NCBI RefSeq assembly: GCF_030815585.1
Contig: NZ_JAUSWY010000001.1
Coordinates: forward strand, 3,224,001-3,288,000
Reading direction: 5' to 3'
DNA length: 64,000 bases
Source of the DNA: Arthrobacter pascens
GTDB lineage: Bacteria; Actinomycetota; Actinomycetes; Actinomycetales; Micrococcaceae
Positions 16,557 to 25,583 of the stretch are shown piece by piece. The translations under genes and the position numbers were made by a program. The notes under the pieces are model-generated. The model did no database searches and had not been told where the DNA came from. It saw nothing but the letters and a program-made list of their open reading frames with translations. The first letter of the stretch is position 1. Each line of letters starts with the position of its first letter.

Positions 16557-16874
16557 ATGGTGGTCTTTCCCGCAATCGGACTCCTGTTATGGATTGCCTT
16601 CCTGCTCGTTGGCTTGGTCCTGTCCGTCACCCTCTGGGTCCTGTGCAGACTAATACTCTGGCTCATGGACCTAAAGCCCCGGGTCCCCGTCCCGGCCCGG
16701 AACAAACCCCGGGTCCCCGTCCCCGTCCGGAACAAACCCCCGGTCCTTGTCCGGGCCGAACCCCAAATAGAGTCCGACATATGGCCCAAATGGACTGCTT
16801 CGCACAGGCGGTACGTGGACCGCGAGCTTTCCCTCTGGCAGGAGCAGTTCGACGCCCTGAACACCCGCAAGTAG
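16557..16874 (+). CDS. Small membrane protein with tandem Pro/Arg decapeptides
   Basis: 105 aa, not recognised. The N-terminal ~38 residues form one long or two short hydrophobic helices (PAIGLLLWIAFLLVGLVLSV and WVLCRLILWLM). The middle has repeated (P)RVPVPARNK-like decapeptides encoded by a 30-bp DNA repeat, and the C-terminus is polar (WTASHRRYVDRELSLWQEQF). It could be a membrane anchor with a basic cytoplasmic tail. The ATG at 16557 follows a weak AGG. It may be transcribed from the symmetric ECF42-like promoter upstream. Confidence 0.5.
   Translation: MVVFPAIGLLLWIAFLLVGLVLSVTLWVLCRLILWLMDLKPRVPVPARNKPRVPVPVRNKPPVLVRAEPQIESDIWPKWTASHRRYVDRELSLWQEQFDALNTRK
16677..16766 (+). repeat. 30-bp tandem repeat, about three copies
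   Basis: Units start at 16677 and 16707 (27 of 30 bases identical) and a third, degenerate unit at 16737. Each begins CCCCGGGTCCCCGTCC and ends GGAACAAA. The unit length is a multiple of three, so copy-number change keeps the reading frame of the small membrane protein and alters the number of decapeptides. Confidence 0.8.
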
Positions 16875-16979
16875 GGGCCACTGCCGGGCCTGTTCGACGA
16901 CGGCGGACTCACCTTCAGCGACGACCTCCCCGGGCGTCTCGCCATCGTAGAGTCCGGGTTCAGTCAGCGCCTTCAGCCG

Positions 16980-17042
16980 CCGGAGATCGACGACGTCTTC
17001 ATGGACGGCTGCGACGGCGACGCTGCGTCGCGCCGTCGGATC
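16980..17042 (+). pseudogene. Fragment of a phoD alkaline phosphatase gene
   Basis: These 63 bases match the window's own phoD gene at 26736-26798 at 57 positions, in the same orientation, and encode PEIDDVFMDGCDGDAASRRR where PhoD has PEIDDVSMDGWDGYAASRRR. No PhoD-like sequence is seen on either side. It is a decayed remnant of a phoD paralogue or a short copied piece. It is in frame with an upstream open stretch (from ~16875) that I cannot identify. Confidence 0.65.
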
Positions 17043-17194
17043 GTTTCGCCCGTGGGGAGCCGTATCCGCTCGTCCCATGCGGTCGGCAGGGTGTTCAAAG
17101 GGGGTTTTCAACGCTCTGCCAGAAGGCGTGTACCCGCTTGTTCCTCCACCGCTCCGGCCCACGTAATACGACTCGATGGCGGCGTCACAAATCA

Positions 17195-17690
17195 GCTCCA
17201 CCCGTTAATTTCATGTAACGCCGAGATGTCGGCCGCCATGTCCCGTCCAAAGGGGCGGCTGAGCGGAACAGCGTCCGAACAGACAACCGTGACCTTGGCT
17301 CTGAGGGCTTGGGCGGTGGAGGCGACCTCGGCACCGATAAAGCCGGCTCCCACAATGACAAGCCTGGTGCCCGGTACCAGTTGGCGGGCCAGATCCTGCG
17401 CATCCTCCAGCGTCCGCAGTGGGCGGACGTTAGCCAGGCCCGCGAGGACCGGCAGCGTCCGGCGGACGCCCCGTGGCGATGACGATGCCATCGGCCTTTA
17501 TTTCCGTGCCATCAGTGAGAGTCAGCGTCCTGGTGGCGGCATCCAGGCTGCGGGCCGCTGCTCCCAACGGCCACTCCGCACGGAGCGGATCGGTGCCTTG
17601 AGCATCCTCGGACTCTCCAGCCCCAGGTCCTGGACGGTGATCTTTGCCGCCAGGAAGTCCTGGGACAGGGGCGCCAAAGTCTGCATGGCG
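17195..17690 (-). pseudogene. Ferredoxin/rubredoxin reductase-like FAD oxidoreductase, frameshifted and truncated
   Basis: Minus-strand translation gives family pieces in different frames: APLSQDFLAA (17640-17690), then AEWPLGAAARSLDAATRTLT with DGTEIKADGIVIATG, then RRTLPVLAGLANVRPLRTLE with LVIVGAGFIGAEVASTAQAL (NAD-binding Rossmann) and PFGRDMAADISALHE. At least two frameshifts (near 17575 and 17465) separate them, the first ~40 residues with the FAD-binding motif are missing, and the C-terminal half is lost after 17200. The normal family length is ~400 aa. Such reductases pair with Rieske oxygenases, matching the Rieske remnant next door. Not functional. Confidence 0.8.
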
Positions 17691-17775
17691 CCCTTCCTTG
17701 CCCTAGCGGGCGCGGAGTGCGTATAACGCAACAACATTCTGTATCTGAGATGGCGTCACCAGACCACAGGGAGGT

Positions 17776-17811
17776 GTCAAGGGTTGATTTTATTAGCAGG
17801 GAACCCTTGAC
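17776..17811. repeat. 10-bp inverted repeat with 16-bp loop
   Basis: GTCAAGGGTT (17776-17785) and AACCCTTGAC (17802-17811) are exact inverse complements. They lie in the 228-bp gap between the oppositely oriented oxidoreductase and Rieske remnants, so this may be an old operator or a hairpin. No further signal was recognised in that gap. Confidence 0.5.
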
Positions 17812-17918
17812 AAAGCGGAGTGAGATCTTTCACTCTGTTGCGTATTGCGACTGGCGTTGATGATGACACAACCCGGCCATTCCGGCTGAGCCCGCAACAA
17901 AGAAAGAGATTTTCACAG

Positions 17919-18085
17919 ATGCACGCTGCCTGCCCACTCACCGCGTTGGCCCCCGGAGACGCCGTCCGCCTCGCTACGTCCCCACCCATCGCCGTCCTCC
18001 ACACGGAGGGACGGCGAGCTGTTCGCCCTGGACGACACCTGCACCCACCAGGATGCGTCGCTTGCCGACGGCTGGGTGGAAGGCT
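17919..18085 (+). pseudogene. Rieske [2Fe-2S] ferredoxin, N-terminal fragment
   Basis: Begins MHAACPLTALAPGDAVRLAT with PPIAVLHTE, then after a one-base insertion near 18008 continues ELFALDDTCTHQDASLADGW. That contains the first Rieske cluster ligands (C-x-H) and stops at WVEG. The second ligand pair (C-P-x-H) is missing because the sequence switches to aldehyde dehydrogenase. The junction at ~18086 marks a deletion in a former glycine betaine catabolic cluster. Confidence 0.75.
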
Positions 18086-18332
18086 GAGAGCGCGCGACGG
18101 ATCGCGTGCACAGCGCGTGGCCGGGGCGCTCCGGCAGGGCACAGCGTGGATCAACGACTACCATCCCTACGTTCCCCAGGCCGAGTGGGGCGGATTCGGC
18201 AAGTCCGGAAACGGACGTGAGCTGGGACTCCAGGGTCTTGCGGAGTACCGCGAAACCAAGCACATCTGGCAAAACATCAATCCGAAGCCCAGCCATTGGT
18301 TCGAGCCTCGACAGGCAGGAGTACAGCAATGA
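18086..18332 (+). pseudogene. Betaine aldehyde dehydrogenase, C-terminal fragment
   Basis: The last ~80 codons of a BADH-type aldehyde dehydrogenase: RAQRVAGALRQGTAWINDYH, then [20 protein letters not shown] and [17 protein letters not shown]. The catalytic Cys and cofactor regions are absent; the full family length is ~490 aa. Its stop (TGA 18330-18332) overlaps the ATG of the transporter ATPase as ATGA, so the ancestral operon coupled betaine aldehyde oxidation to betaine uptake. Confidence 0.82.
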
Positions 18333-19363
18333 ACAGTCCAGACATCTCAGTGCGCAACCTATGGAAGGTCTTTGGCCCCGGGGGCGACAAGATCCCCAAC
18401 GATCCGGAACTGTCGGCCCTCGGCTCAGCGGAACTGCTGGAACGCACCGGCTGCGTGGCGGCCGTGCGGAACCTCAGTTTTGACGTCGCCAAAGGCGAGG
18501 TTTTCGTGGTCATGGGGCTTTCCGGATCCGGGAAATCCACCTTGGTCCGCTGCCTGACCCGGCTGATCGAGCCCACCTCCGGGCAGGTACTGGTGGACGG
18601 CAAGGATGTCCTGCAGGCAGGCCTGGCGGAACTGCGGGAACTGCGCCGGCGGAAGATGTCCATGGTGTTCCAGCACTTCGGCCTCCTCCCGCACCGGACC
18701 GTGCTGGACAACGTCTCCTACGGGCTGCAGATCCGCGGTGCGGCCAAGGACGAACGCTACGCCAGGGCGCGGGAAATCATCGAGCTGGTTGGCCTGAAAG
18801 GCTACGAACAGCACTACCCGGACCAGCTCTCCGGGGGAATGCAGCAGCGCGTCGGCCTTGGCCGGGCCCTGGCCGGCGATCCGGACACCATCCTCTTCGA
18901 TGAGCCCTTCTCCGCGCTGGATCCGCTCATCCGGCGCGACATGCAGGCGGAAGTCATCCGGCTGCACAAGGAAATGGGCAAGACCATGGTGTTCGTGACC
19001 CATGACCTCTCCGAGGCCCTCAAGCTCGGAGACCGCATCCTGATCATGCGCAACGGCGAGACGGTCCAGTGCGGCACGGGAGACGACTTGGTGGGATCCC
19101 CGGCAGACAAGTACATCGAGGATTTTGTGTCCGAGGTCCCCCGCGCGGATGTCCTGACCCTGAAATGGATCACCCGGCCCGTTGCGGCCGGAACGCCGGG
19201 AGACGCGCCGGTCCTCAGTTCCCGGATGATTATCCGCGATGCCATAGCAGCGGTAATGCACTCCGCCTGCCCGGTTCTCGTCGAGGACGCCGGCAGGATC
19301 ACCGGGCAGATCGACCGCGACAGCATCCTGTCAGTGCTGCAGCCCGCGGAAGCTGCTGCATGA
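18329..19363 (+). CDS. Glycine betaine/proline ABC transporter ATP-binding protein (ProV/OpuAA type)
   Basis: 344-aa ATPase. Walker [22 protein letters not shown]-loop [20 protein letters not shown], signature [16 protein letters not shown], Walker [14 protein letters not shown], switch HDLSEA. After the ATPase core, a short CBS-like C-terminus ([20 protein letters not shown]) resembles the osmosensory tail of OpuA/ProV. The ATG at 18329 overlaps the preceding BADH remnant and its own stop overlaps the permease start (ATGA). It would energise uptake of betaine-type osmolytes or nutrients from the cytoplasmic side. Confidence 0.93.
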   Translation: MNSPDISVRNLWKVFGPGGDKIPNDPELSALGSAELLERTGCVAAVRNLSFDVAKGEVFVVMGLSGSGKSTLVRCLTRLIEPTSGQVLVDGKDVLQAGLAELRELRRRKMSMVFQHFGLLPHRTVLDNVSYGLQIRGAAKDERYARAREIIELVGLKGYEQHYPDQLSGGMQQRVGLGRALAGDPDTILFDEPFSALDPLIRRDMQAEVIRLHKEMGKTMVFVTHDLSEALKLGDRILIMRNGETVQCGTGDDLVGSPADKYIEDFVSEVPRADVLTLKWITRPVAAGTPGDAPVLSSRMIIRDAIAAVMHSACPVLVEDAGRITGQIDRDSILSVLQPAEAAA

Positions 19364-21396
19364 TGTCTACCCTCGTCCGTGATCGATCGTCGGTGCAGCC
19401 CGCACCCCCCGCTGTTAAGGAACCCCGCCGCCGGCCGAGCCGCCGCACCACGCTGCTGGCAGCCGCCGTCGTCGTCTGGATCCTGGGATTCCTGTTCCTG
19501 CACGGGACGTCCACCCTGGCCCTGCCCGCCTCCGAACTGACGGACCTGCACCGCTCCCTGAACCAGTTCAACGCATGGGTGGCAGCCAACCGCGCCGACA
19601 ACCCGGTCTTCCTGTACATCTTCACGCCCCTCAGGGCAGCAGTGGACAGCGTGGCCAACCTCTTCACCACCATCTTCGCCGCGAGTTCCACCGGCCTGCG
19701 CCTGCCGGAAATCGGCTGGCTCGGAACCGTGGGCCTGCTGGGCTGGATAGCCTTCGCCGTCGGAAACGCCCGGGTGGCCCTGCTGACAGTCGCCGTCTTT
19801 ACGTTCTTCGGCCTCCAGGGCCTGTTCGTCGAGGCCACGTACGCGTTCGCCCTGGTCCTCACCGCCGTGCTGCTGACCCTCCTGGTCGGGATCCCGCTCG
19901 GTGTCCTGGCCGGCATCTACGGCCGGGTTGCCAAGGTGATCACGCCGGTACTGGACTTCATGCAGACGCTGCCCACATTCGTTTACCTGGCCCCGCTGGC
20001 CCTGATCTTCCTCATCGGCCCGGCATCGGCCGTTATCGCCACGGTGATCTACGCAGCGCCGCCCGTTATCCGCCTGACGGCGCACGGCATCCGCGCCATC
20101 CCGGAGAACACCCGCGAAGCCTCCGACTCGCTGGGTACAACGGGCCTGCAACGGCTGCTCACCCTGCAGCTCCCAATGGCCCGGCGCACCATTGTCATGG
20201 GCATCAACCAAAGCACTATGGCGGCCCTGTCCATGGTCACCATCGCGGCACTGATTGCAGCCCCGGGGCTTGGGCAGGTGGTGGTCCGTGCGCTGCAATC
20301 GCTTGACGTTGGCACTGCCGTAAACGCCGGGCTCTCCATCGTCCTGCTCGCGATCGTGCTGGACCGCGTGACCACGGCTGCGAGCCGCCGGGCAGAACCC
20401 GGGGCGGCCCGGAACCGCAGGGTTTCCCGCAAGACCAGGTACCTCCTCCTCGGCGTCACGCTGGTGCTGGCACTGGCCATGGTGCAGCTCTCCCGCAGCA
20501 TGCTGTGGGCTGCGGCGTTCCCGAAAGACCTCAACATCGGCCCGGCGATCATCCAGGCCGTGAGCTCAGCCAGCCAGTGGATGCAGAACAACCTGTCCCT
20601 GTTCACGGTGTCCTTCCGGGAGGCCGTCACCACCGGAATCCTCAACCCGTTCCAGTCCCTGCTCACGGACACCCCTTTCTACATCCTCGTGGCCGTCATT
20701 GCCATCGCGGCCTACGCGCTGGGCGGCTGGAAGCTCGCGGCAATCACCACCGCGTGCCTGGGTGTGATCATCTGCCTCGGCCTCTGGAGCGACTCCATGG
20801 TCACCCTGGCCGGAACGCTGGTAGCCACAGCAGTGGTCATGGTCCTGGGCATCATCTTCGGCGTCGCAATGGGACGGTCCGAGCGGGTGGACCAGATCCT
20901 GCGGCCTATGCTGGACGCCGGCCAGACAATGCCCGCCTTTGTGTACCTGGTTCCGTTTCTGGGCCTCTTCGGCGCCACCCGCTTCACGGCGATCATTGCC
21001 GGCATCATCTACGCCGCGCCCGTGGCCATCAAGATCACCGCTGACGGCATTGCAGCGATTTCCCCGACTGTTGTCGAAGCTGCCATCTCCAGCGGCTCCA
21101 CCCCCTGGCAGGTCATCACCAAGGTCCAGCTTCCGATGGCCAGGCAAACACTGGCCCTCGCCGCCAACCAGGGCCTGATCTATGTCCTGGCCATGGTGGT
21201 GGTCGGTGCACTGGTCGGCGCAGGTGGCCTCGGGTACGACGTCGTCGCCGGCTTTGTCCAAAGTACCCTCTTCGGCAAGGGCCTCGCCGCAGGCCTTGCC
21301 ATTGTCTTCCTCGGCATCCTGCTGGACAGGATGACCCAGGCGGCCGCAGCGGCACCGCTGCGGAAAATCCCCTCAAGCAAGACCCCCGCAACATAA
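19360..21396 (+). CDS. Glycine betaine ABC transporter, double-domain permease
   Basis: 678 aa, twice the usual ProW/OpuAB size. It has two BPD_transp_1 domains in tandem. Domain 1 (~residues 140-335) carries [31 protein letters not shown] and the EAA loop [20 protein letters not shown]. Domain 2 (~480-670) carries [20 protein letters not shown] and [20 protein letters not shown]. One polypeptide thus supplies both membrane halves. The start ATG overlaps the ATPase stop. Two adjacent ATGs (19360, 19363) are possible. The binding-protein gene follows after ~105 bp. Confidence 0.92.
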   Translation: MMSTLVRDRSSVQPAPPAVKEPRRRPSRRTTLLAAAVVVWILGFLFLHGTSTLALPASELTDLHRSLNQFNAWVAANRADNPVFLYIFTPLRAAVDSVANLFTTIFAASSTGLRLPEIGWLGTVGLLGWIAFAVGNARVALLTVAVFTFFGLQGLFVEATYAFALVLTAVLLTLLVGIPLGVLAGIYGRVAKVITPVLDFMQTLPTFVYLAPLALIFLIGPASAVIATVIYAAPPVIRLTAHGIRAIPENTREASDSLGTTGLQRLLTLQLPMARRTIVMGINQSTMAALSMVTIAALIAAPGLGQVVVRALQSLDVGTAVNAGLSIVLLAIVLDRVTTAASRRAEPGAARNRRVSRKTRYLLLGVTLVLALAMVQLSRSMLWAAAFPKDLNIGPAIIQAVSSASQWMQNNLSLFTVSFREAVTTGILNPFQSLLTDTPFYILVAVIAIAAYALGGWKLAAITTACLGVIICLGLWSDSMVTLAGTLVATAVVMVLGIIFGVAMGRSERVDQILRPMLDAGQTMPAFVYLVPFLGLFGATRFTAIIAGIIYAAPVAIKITADGIAAISPTVVEAAISSGSTPWQVITKVQLPMARQTLALAANQGLIYVLAMVVVGALVGAGGLGYDVVAGFVQSTLFGKGLAAGLAIVFLGILLDRMTQAAAAAPLRKIPSSKTPAT

Positions 21397-21501
21397 CCGA
21401 CCTGCGAATAGGCGCGCTGCGCCAGGTCGCAGCGCAACCGCCCCGCGCTTCGGCACAGGACCCCACGCCCTCCCGCCCCCCCCAACAAGGAGACGTAACA
21501 A

Positions 21502-22479
21502 ATGAAAAAAGCTCGACTGCTGTTGAAACGAACTGTCCCGGCAGTAGCAAGTGCTGCTGCCGCTGCCCTGCTGCTGTCAGGCTGCGGCGGTGCCTCCGTG
21601 AACCAGGTGGCTGCCCCCGCCGGTGCCACGGATGCGCCCTGCGGAGCCGTTAATGTGGCGCTCAATGCCTGGGTGGGCTACACGGCGAATGCGGCCGTGT
21701 ACAGCTATGTGGCGAAGAACCAGCTTGGCTGCTCCGTGGTCCAGAAGGACCTGAATGAGCAGATCTCCTGGCAGGGTTTTGCCTCAGGCGAGGTGGACGT
21801 CATCATCGAAAACTGGGGCCATGATGACCTGGTTAAGCAGTACATCACGGACCAGAAGGTGGCCGTCGACGCCGGTCCCACCGGCAACGAAGGGCAGATC
21901 GGCTGGTACGTACCGCCATGGATGGCCGAAAAGTACCCGGACATCACGGACTCGAAGAACCTGAACAAGTACGCCTCGATGTTCGCCACGTCCGAATCGG
22001 GTGGGAAAGGCCAGCTCCTCGACGGCGATCCCGCCTTCGTCACCAACGACGAGGCCCTGGTAAAGAACCTGGGCCTGGATTACAAGGTGGTGTTCTCCGG
22101 TTCGGAGGCCGCCCTGATCCAGTCATTCCGGACGGCGGAGCAGAATAAGACACCCCTGCTGGGCTACTTCTACGAGCCGCAGTGGTTCCTGTCCGAGGTT
22201 CCACTGAAGAAGGTCTCCCTGCCGGCCTGGACGCCGGGGTGCGACTCCGACGCCGAAAAAGTGGCCTGTGACTACCCGACGTACACGCTCAACAAGATCA
22301 TCTCCAAGAAGTTCGCGGACAGCGGCTCACCCGCAGCAAAGCTGGCCAAGGGCTTCAAGTGGACCAACGAGGACCAGAACGCCGTAGCCACGGACATACA
22401 GGGCGGCATGACGCCCGAGGCCGCGGCCAAGAAGTGGGTGGACGCACACCAGGATGTCGTGACCTCCTGGCTCAAGTAA
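21502..22479 (+). CDS. Glycine betaine ABC transporter substrate-binding lipoprotein (OpuAC type)
   Basis: 325 aa. Lipoprotein signal (ALLLSGCGG lipobox) followed by an OpuAC-like domain: VNVALNAWVGYTANAAVYSY, GCSVVQKDLNEQISWQGFAS, and EVDVIIENWGHDDLVKQYI, ending EAAAKKWVDAHQDVVTSWLK. Tryptophans in NAWVGY, ENWGHDD and PQWFLSE could form an aromatic cage for a quaternary amine, as in the family. A strong AAGGAGACG Shine-Dalgarno precedes the ATG. It is the third gene of the transporter operon and ends before a strong hairpin. Confidence 0.92.
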   Translation: MKKARLLLKRTVPAVASAAAAALLLSGCGGASVNQVAAPAGATDAPCGAVNVALNAWVGYTANAAVYSYVAKNQLGCSVVQKDLNEQISWQGFASGEVDVIIENWGHDDLVKQYITDQKVAVDAGPTGNEGQIGWYVPPWMAEKYPDITDSKNLNKYASMFATSESGGKGQLLDGDPAFVTNDEALVKNLGLDYKVVFSGSEAALIQSFRTAEQNKTPLLGYFYEPQWFLSEVPLKKVSLPAWTPGCDSDAEKVACDYPTYTLNKIISKKFADSGSPAAKLAKGFKWTNEDQNAVATDIQGGMTPEAAAKKWVDAHQDVVTSWLK

Positions 22480-22518
22480 GCGAGTCCCTGCCCGGCTGGT
22501 AAACGCCGGGCCGGTATC

Positions 22519-22552
22519 GTCAGCCGCCCAGGGAGATCCCTGGGCGGCTGAC
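22519..22552. terminator. Strong hairpin terminator after betaine transporter operon
   Basis: GTCAGCCGCCCAGGGA (22519-22534) and TCCCTGGGCGGCTGAC (22537-22552) are exact inverse complements with only 2 bases between, an unusually stable 16-bp stem. It lies 40 nt after the binding-protein stop and also before the stop of the convergent hydrolase gene, so it may serve both strands. Confidence 0.8.
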
Positions 22553-22602
22553 CTGCTTGGGTGGGCTTACCAATCACCTGCCCAACCGATCGGGATAGTG
22601 GC

Positions 22603-23463
22603 TCAACCTTCGAAGAAGTCCGCCAGCGCCTCGGTTAGTATCTCCGGTGCTTCCTCAGCCATGTGGTGTCCGGAGTCGATGCCCCGTCCCTGCACGTTGG
22701 TCGCCCAGTCGCGCCAGATAACGAGCGGGTCGCCGCACAGTTGTTCGAGGTCATCGCGCAGCGACCAGAGGACCAGGAGGGGAAGGTCCAATCGGCGGCC
22801 GGCTGCACGGTCTGCTTCTTCGTGGGCCCGGTCAATGGTCAGACCGGCCCGGTAGTCCTCCAGCATGCCCCGCACCACAACAGGATCGCGGGTAGCGGCT
22901 CGCCACTCCTTGTAGTTTCCGCCACCCATCCGTCGCGGGTCGCCGTGGTACCAGCTGTCCGGGTCAGCGTTGGTCACGCGTTCGGGAGTATCCGGCTGGG
23001 CGAAGAAAAACCAGTGCCACCACTGGGTGGCGAACTCGACACTGATGCGTTCGAGGTGCTCCACTATGGGAACGCAGTCAAGCAGCGCCACCCGGGACAC
23101 CACTTCCGGATGATCCATGGCCAGCCTGAAAGCCGCGTAGCTTCCGCGATCGTGGCCCGCAACGGAGAATTTCTCAATCCCCAGGGCCTTCATGAGATTA
23201 ACGAGATCGCCCGCCATCGCTCGCTTTGAGGCGGGCGCGTGATCCAGGGTGGGTGCCGGCCCGCGAGATGCGCCATACCCGCGCAGGTCGGGGACAATCA
23301 CCCTGAAACCCTTCTCTGCCAATGCCGGCGCCACCCGGTGCCAGGTCGCACCGGTGCGGGGGTGCCCGTGCAGCAGGAGCACGGCAGGTCCCTCCCCGCT
23401 ATGCCGGGCATGGACAACCGCCCCGTCCACAGCAATGTCTTCAATGACGAAACCCTCGAACAT
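22603..23463 (-). CDS. Alpha/beta hydrolase, haloacetate dehalogenase/epoxide hydrolase type
   Basis: 286 aa. HGHPRTGATWHRVAPALAEK supplies the oxyanion region, and the nucleophile elbow is AGHDRGSYAAFRLAM with Asp, not Ser, as nucleophile, as in fluoroacetate dehalogenases and epoxide hydrolases. PVVVRGMLEDYRAGLTID is a family-typical cap segment and SGHHMAEEAPE supplies the catalytic His. It should hydrolyse a carbon-halogen bond or an epoxide; the substrate is not known. The start is taken at the ATG 23461-23463 (MFEGFVIEDI); an open frame continues upstream to 23622 without a better site. Monocistronic. Confidence 0.82.
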   Translation of the reverse strand: MFEGFVIEDIAVDGAVVHARHSGEGPAVLLLHGHPRTGATWHRVAPALAEKGFRVIVPDLRGYGASRGPAPTLDHAPASKRAMAGDLVNLMKALGIEKFSVAGHDRGSYAAFRLAMDHPEVVSRVALLDCVPIVEHLERISVEFATQWWHWFFFAQPDTPERVTNADPDSWYHGDPRRMGGGNYKEWRAATRDPVVVRGMLEDYRAGLTIDRAHEEADRAAGRRLDLPLLVLWSLRDDLEQLCGDPLVIWRDWATNVQGRGIDSGHHMAEEAPEILTEALADFFEG

Positions 23464-23698
23464 CAGTCCATCATTCAGCAGGCCGCCGTTCACCTCAAGC
23501 GGCACACTGCCGTGTGCTTGTTTGACGGGACCGGGCCGGGTAGCGAACATCCCCACCATTGAGGAGACGAAGATTTCGGTACGCTCGCATCCGACGGGTG
23601 TCCACCACCGCTGCAGAGCCATGCGATGACGAAATCAGTGGTAAATGTTGGGAGCGGCTCCGGCTGGCGCTCCAGTCAAGGCCACCAAGCATTCATGA

Positions 23699-24895
23699 TC
23701 AGGGTGTGGGCAGCACTACACCGCGGCCCTTCTGGAACGGGCTGCCTCCTGCCCGTTCCGGCCATATGTCGAAGACCGGCAGGGTCTCACCCTCACACGA
23801 TGCAGTCTCTGTGGTCAGCTGCCCCTTAACCTGCGGACGCGTATCAAGGTCCGCCGTGTAGATGAAGCCCCATTCGTTGAGAATGACCGCCTTGTTGGCC
23901 AGCGTGGTCCCAAAGTAGGAAACGTGGCCTTCCGCGTCCACCATCAGAGGCGTGACCTTCGCGGTGAACCCCGCCGGCCAGCGCAGGTAGACCTTTTCGG
24001 TGCTGTTCTCAAAGGTGAAGCAGGCCTCGGACGGGGAAACGTAGCCGCGTACCTGGCCGTCCCTGGTACCGTCCGCGGCCTGGGTGCCCCAGATGGTATT
24101 GGGCGCGGATGCAGCCCAGGAACCGCCGGGGTGGGTGGCCACCGGCACGTCCCCAACCGGCGCCACGTTGATGCGGGACTGCAGGTCTTCACCAATCTCC
24201 ACCGGCTCGTCAGTGACGGGATCCACGGTGGCCGCCGTCCTGATGTTCTGGATCTGCAGCAGCGAATGCGGCGCCTCCATCAGATGCAGCCCGCCGTCGG
24301 CGCCCTTGGCGAAGAACCCAAGGTAGGTAAAGGGCGCTTCCTCCTGGCTGTCCCGCCAATGGAGCGAGCCGTTGATCGCGCGCTCTGCTTGTGCCACGTC
24401 AAGAACGGTTTCGCCCGCGGTCAGATCGCCCTTCAGCACCTGCCGCACGTTGACGGGTTCGACGCCGAGCCCTCCCCGGAGGCTCCGGGCCGCGTTGGGC
24501 AGCGCCTCCAGGACAAGCACTTCGTCGGCCGAGACGAAGAGGCTGTGGAAAGGTCCGGCGGGAGGTGTCGGTTCCGGGGAGGTGGTGGCAGCCGGCGAGG
24601 GCGGCGAGAAGGATTCGGTGGCGGCCGGCGTTTCCACCGGGGCAGCCTGCAGGAAGCTGGCCGTGAGGACTGCTGCGGCCACGGCGGCTGCTGCCAGGAA
24701 GGCTCCGGCCGCCCGCCAGCGCTTTGCGGGAGGCCTTCTGTAACCTTCTGGGTCGCCGGCGAAGATGTGGGTCACGTCGGATTCCATGAATGCCAGGCTT
24801 CGGGACCGACTCCGTGCCAGCTCGGGCTCGGTGACATCCGCAGCGGGGTCGGCGGAGAGGATGCGCTGCTCGTCGGCAGCGGATAGGTCCTTCAT
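23699..24895 (-). CDS. Membrane-anchored putative anti-sigma factor with large extracytoplasmic domain
   Basis: 398 aa. A ~60-residue polar cytoplasmic N-terminus is followed by one membrane span (AGAFLAAAAVAAAVLTASFL), a Pro/Ser/Thr-rich linker, and a ~290-residue outside domain that I do not recognise (contains LRGGLGVEPVNVRQVLKGDL and AVILNEWGFIYTADLDTRPQ). No HxxxCxxC zinc anti-sigma motif is seen. The ATG overlaps the stop of the ECF sigma gene (ATGA), with AGGAG inside the sigma gene, so the pair is translationally coupled. That arrangement suggests it holds the sigma factor at the membrane and senses an external signal; this is inference. Confidence 0.65.
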   Translation of the reverse strand: MKDLSAADEQRILSADPAADVTEPELARSRSRSLAFMESDVTHIFAGDPEGYRRPPAKRWRAAGAFLAAAAVAAAVLTASFLQAAPVETPAATESFSPPSPAATTSPEPTPPAGPFHSLFVSADEVLVLEALPNAARSLRGGLGVEPVNVRQVLKGDLTAGETVLDVAQAERAINGSLHWRDSQEEAPFTYLGFFAKGADGGLHLMEAPHSLLQIQNIRTAATVDPVTDEPVEIGEDLQSRINVAPVGDVPVATHPGGSWAASAPNTIWGTQAADGTRDGQVRGYVSPSEACFTFENSTEKVYLRWPAGFTAKVTPLMVDAEGHVSYFGTTLANKAVILNEWGFIYTADLDTRPQVKGQLTTETASCEGETLPVFDIWPERAGGSPFQKGRGVVLPTP

Positions 24896-25416
24896 CGTAG
24901 GTACTCCTCTGACTCTCGTTCAGTCTCAAGCAGGCGGCCGAGTGCTTTGCGTGCCCGGTGGAGGCGCATCCTGATGGCTGTGGCGGTGGTGTTGAGCAGG
25001 TCGGACAGCTCACTGGAGCTGAATCCATCCCAGTACGTGAGCAGCAGGACTTCCCGCTCATCGGGCTTGAGCCGGGCCAGCGCCTCGTGGACGGAACCGT
25101 CGGCGTAGGCCTGCTCGGTTCGTTCCAGCTGGAGCGACAGCATGAGATTGGCCGATCGGGCGGCGGACCTCAGATGATTGCGCAGCACGTTCTGTGCCAC
25201 CCCGAAGAGGAACATGGCAGAGAGTTCCTCCCCATGGCCCGATTTCTCCCAGGCGATCCGAAACACTTCCGCGCACAAATCCTCGGCGGTGGAAGGGCTG
25301 TCAGCCCGGCGGCGAAAGTAGCGGTAGATGCGGTCGTGGCAGGCAGCGTGGGCAGCCATGAACCGCTTTTGTCTCTCCAGTTCCACACGCTCCCCCAGAT
25401 GCGTTTGTAAGCTCAT
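24892..25416 (-). CDS. ECF-family RNA polymerase sigma factor
   Basis: 174 aa. Region 2: HAACHDRIYRYFRRRADSPS, TAEDLCAEVFRIAW, VAQNVLRNHLRSAARSANL. Region 4: ALARLKPDEREVLLLTYWDG and SSSELSDLLNTTATAIRMRL with HRARKAL. It lacks the long C-terminal extension of the other sigma factor in the window. It is the first gene of a two-gene operon with the membrane protein downstream, the classic layout of sigma and cognate anti-sigma. The ATG at 25414-25416 starts the longest frame. Confidence 0.88.
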   Translation of the reverse strand: MSLQTHLGERVELERQKRFMAAHAACHDRIYRYFRRRADSPSTAEDLCAEVFRIAWEKSGHGEELSAMFLFGVAQNVLRNHLRSAARSANLMLSLQLERTEQAYADGSVHEALARLKPDEREVLLLTYWDGFSSSELSDLLNTTATAIRMRLHRARKALGRLLETERESEEYLR

Positions 25417-25583
25417 ACCCCGTTAATGTCCGGCAGCCCGGCAAGTGTAACGGGGATCCATGATTTCCTTGTTCCGGAGCACGTTGGGCCCTCGAAACCA
25501 GTCAACAGCTCTTGTCACGCAGTTAACCACCCATTCATGTCGTCCTCAGGACCCGTCCAATCGGCCTCCCTACGTTGGAAGCC

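Noticed and set aside
16677..16766. CRISPR-like array
   Set aside because: The 30-bp units are contiguous without spacers and lie inside a coding frame; a coding tandem repeat, not CRISPR.
18814..20298. 494-codon minus-strand frame over the betaine transporter
   Set aside because: Antisense to strongly conserved ATPase and permease motifs; composition is that of a shadow frame.
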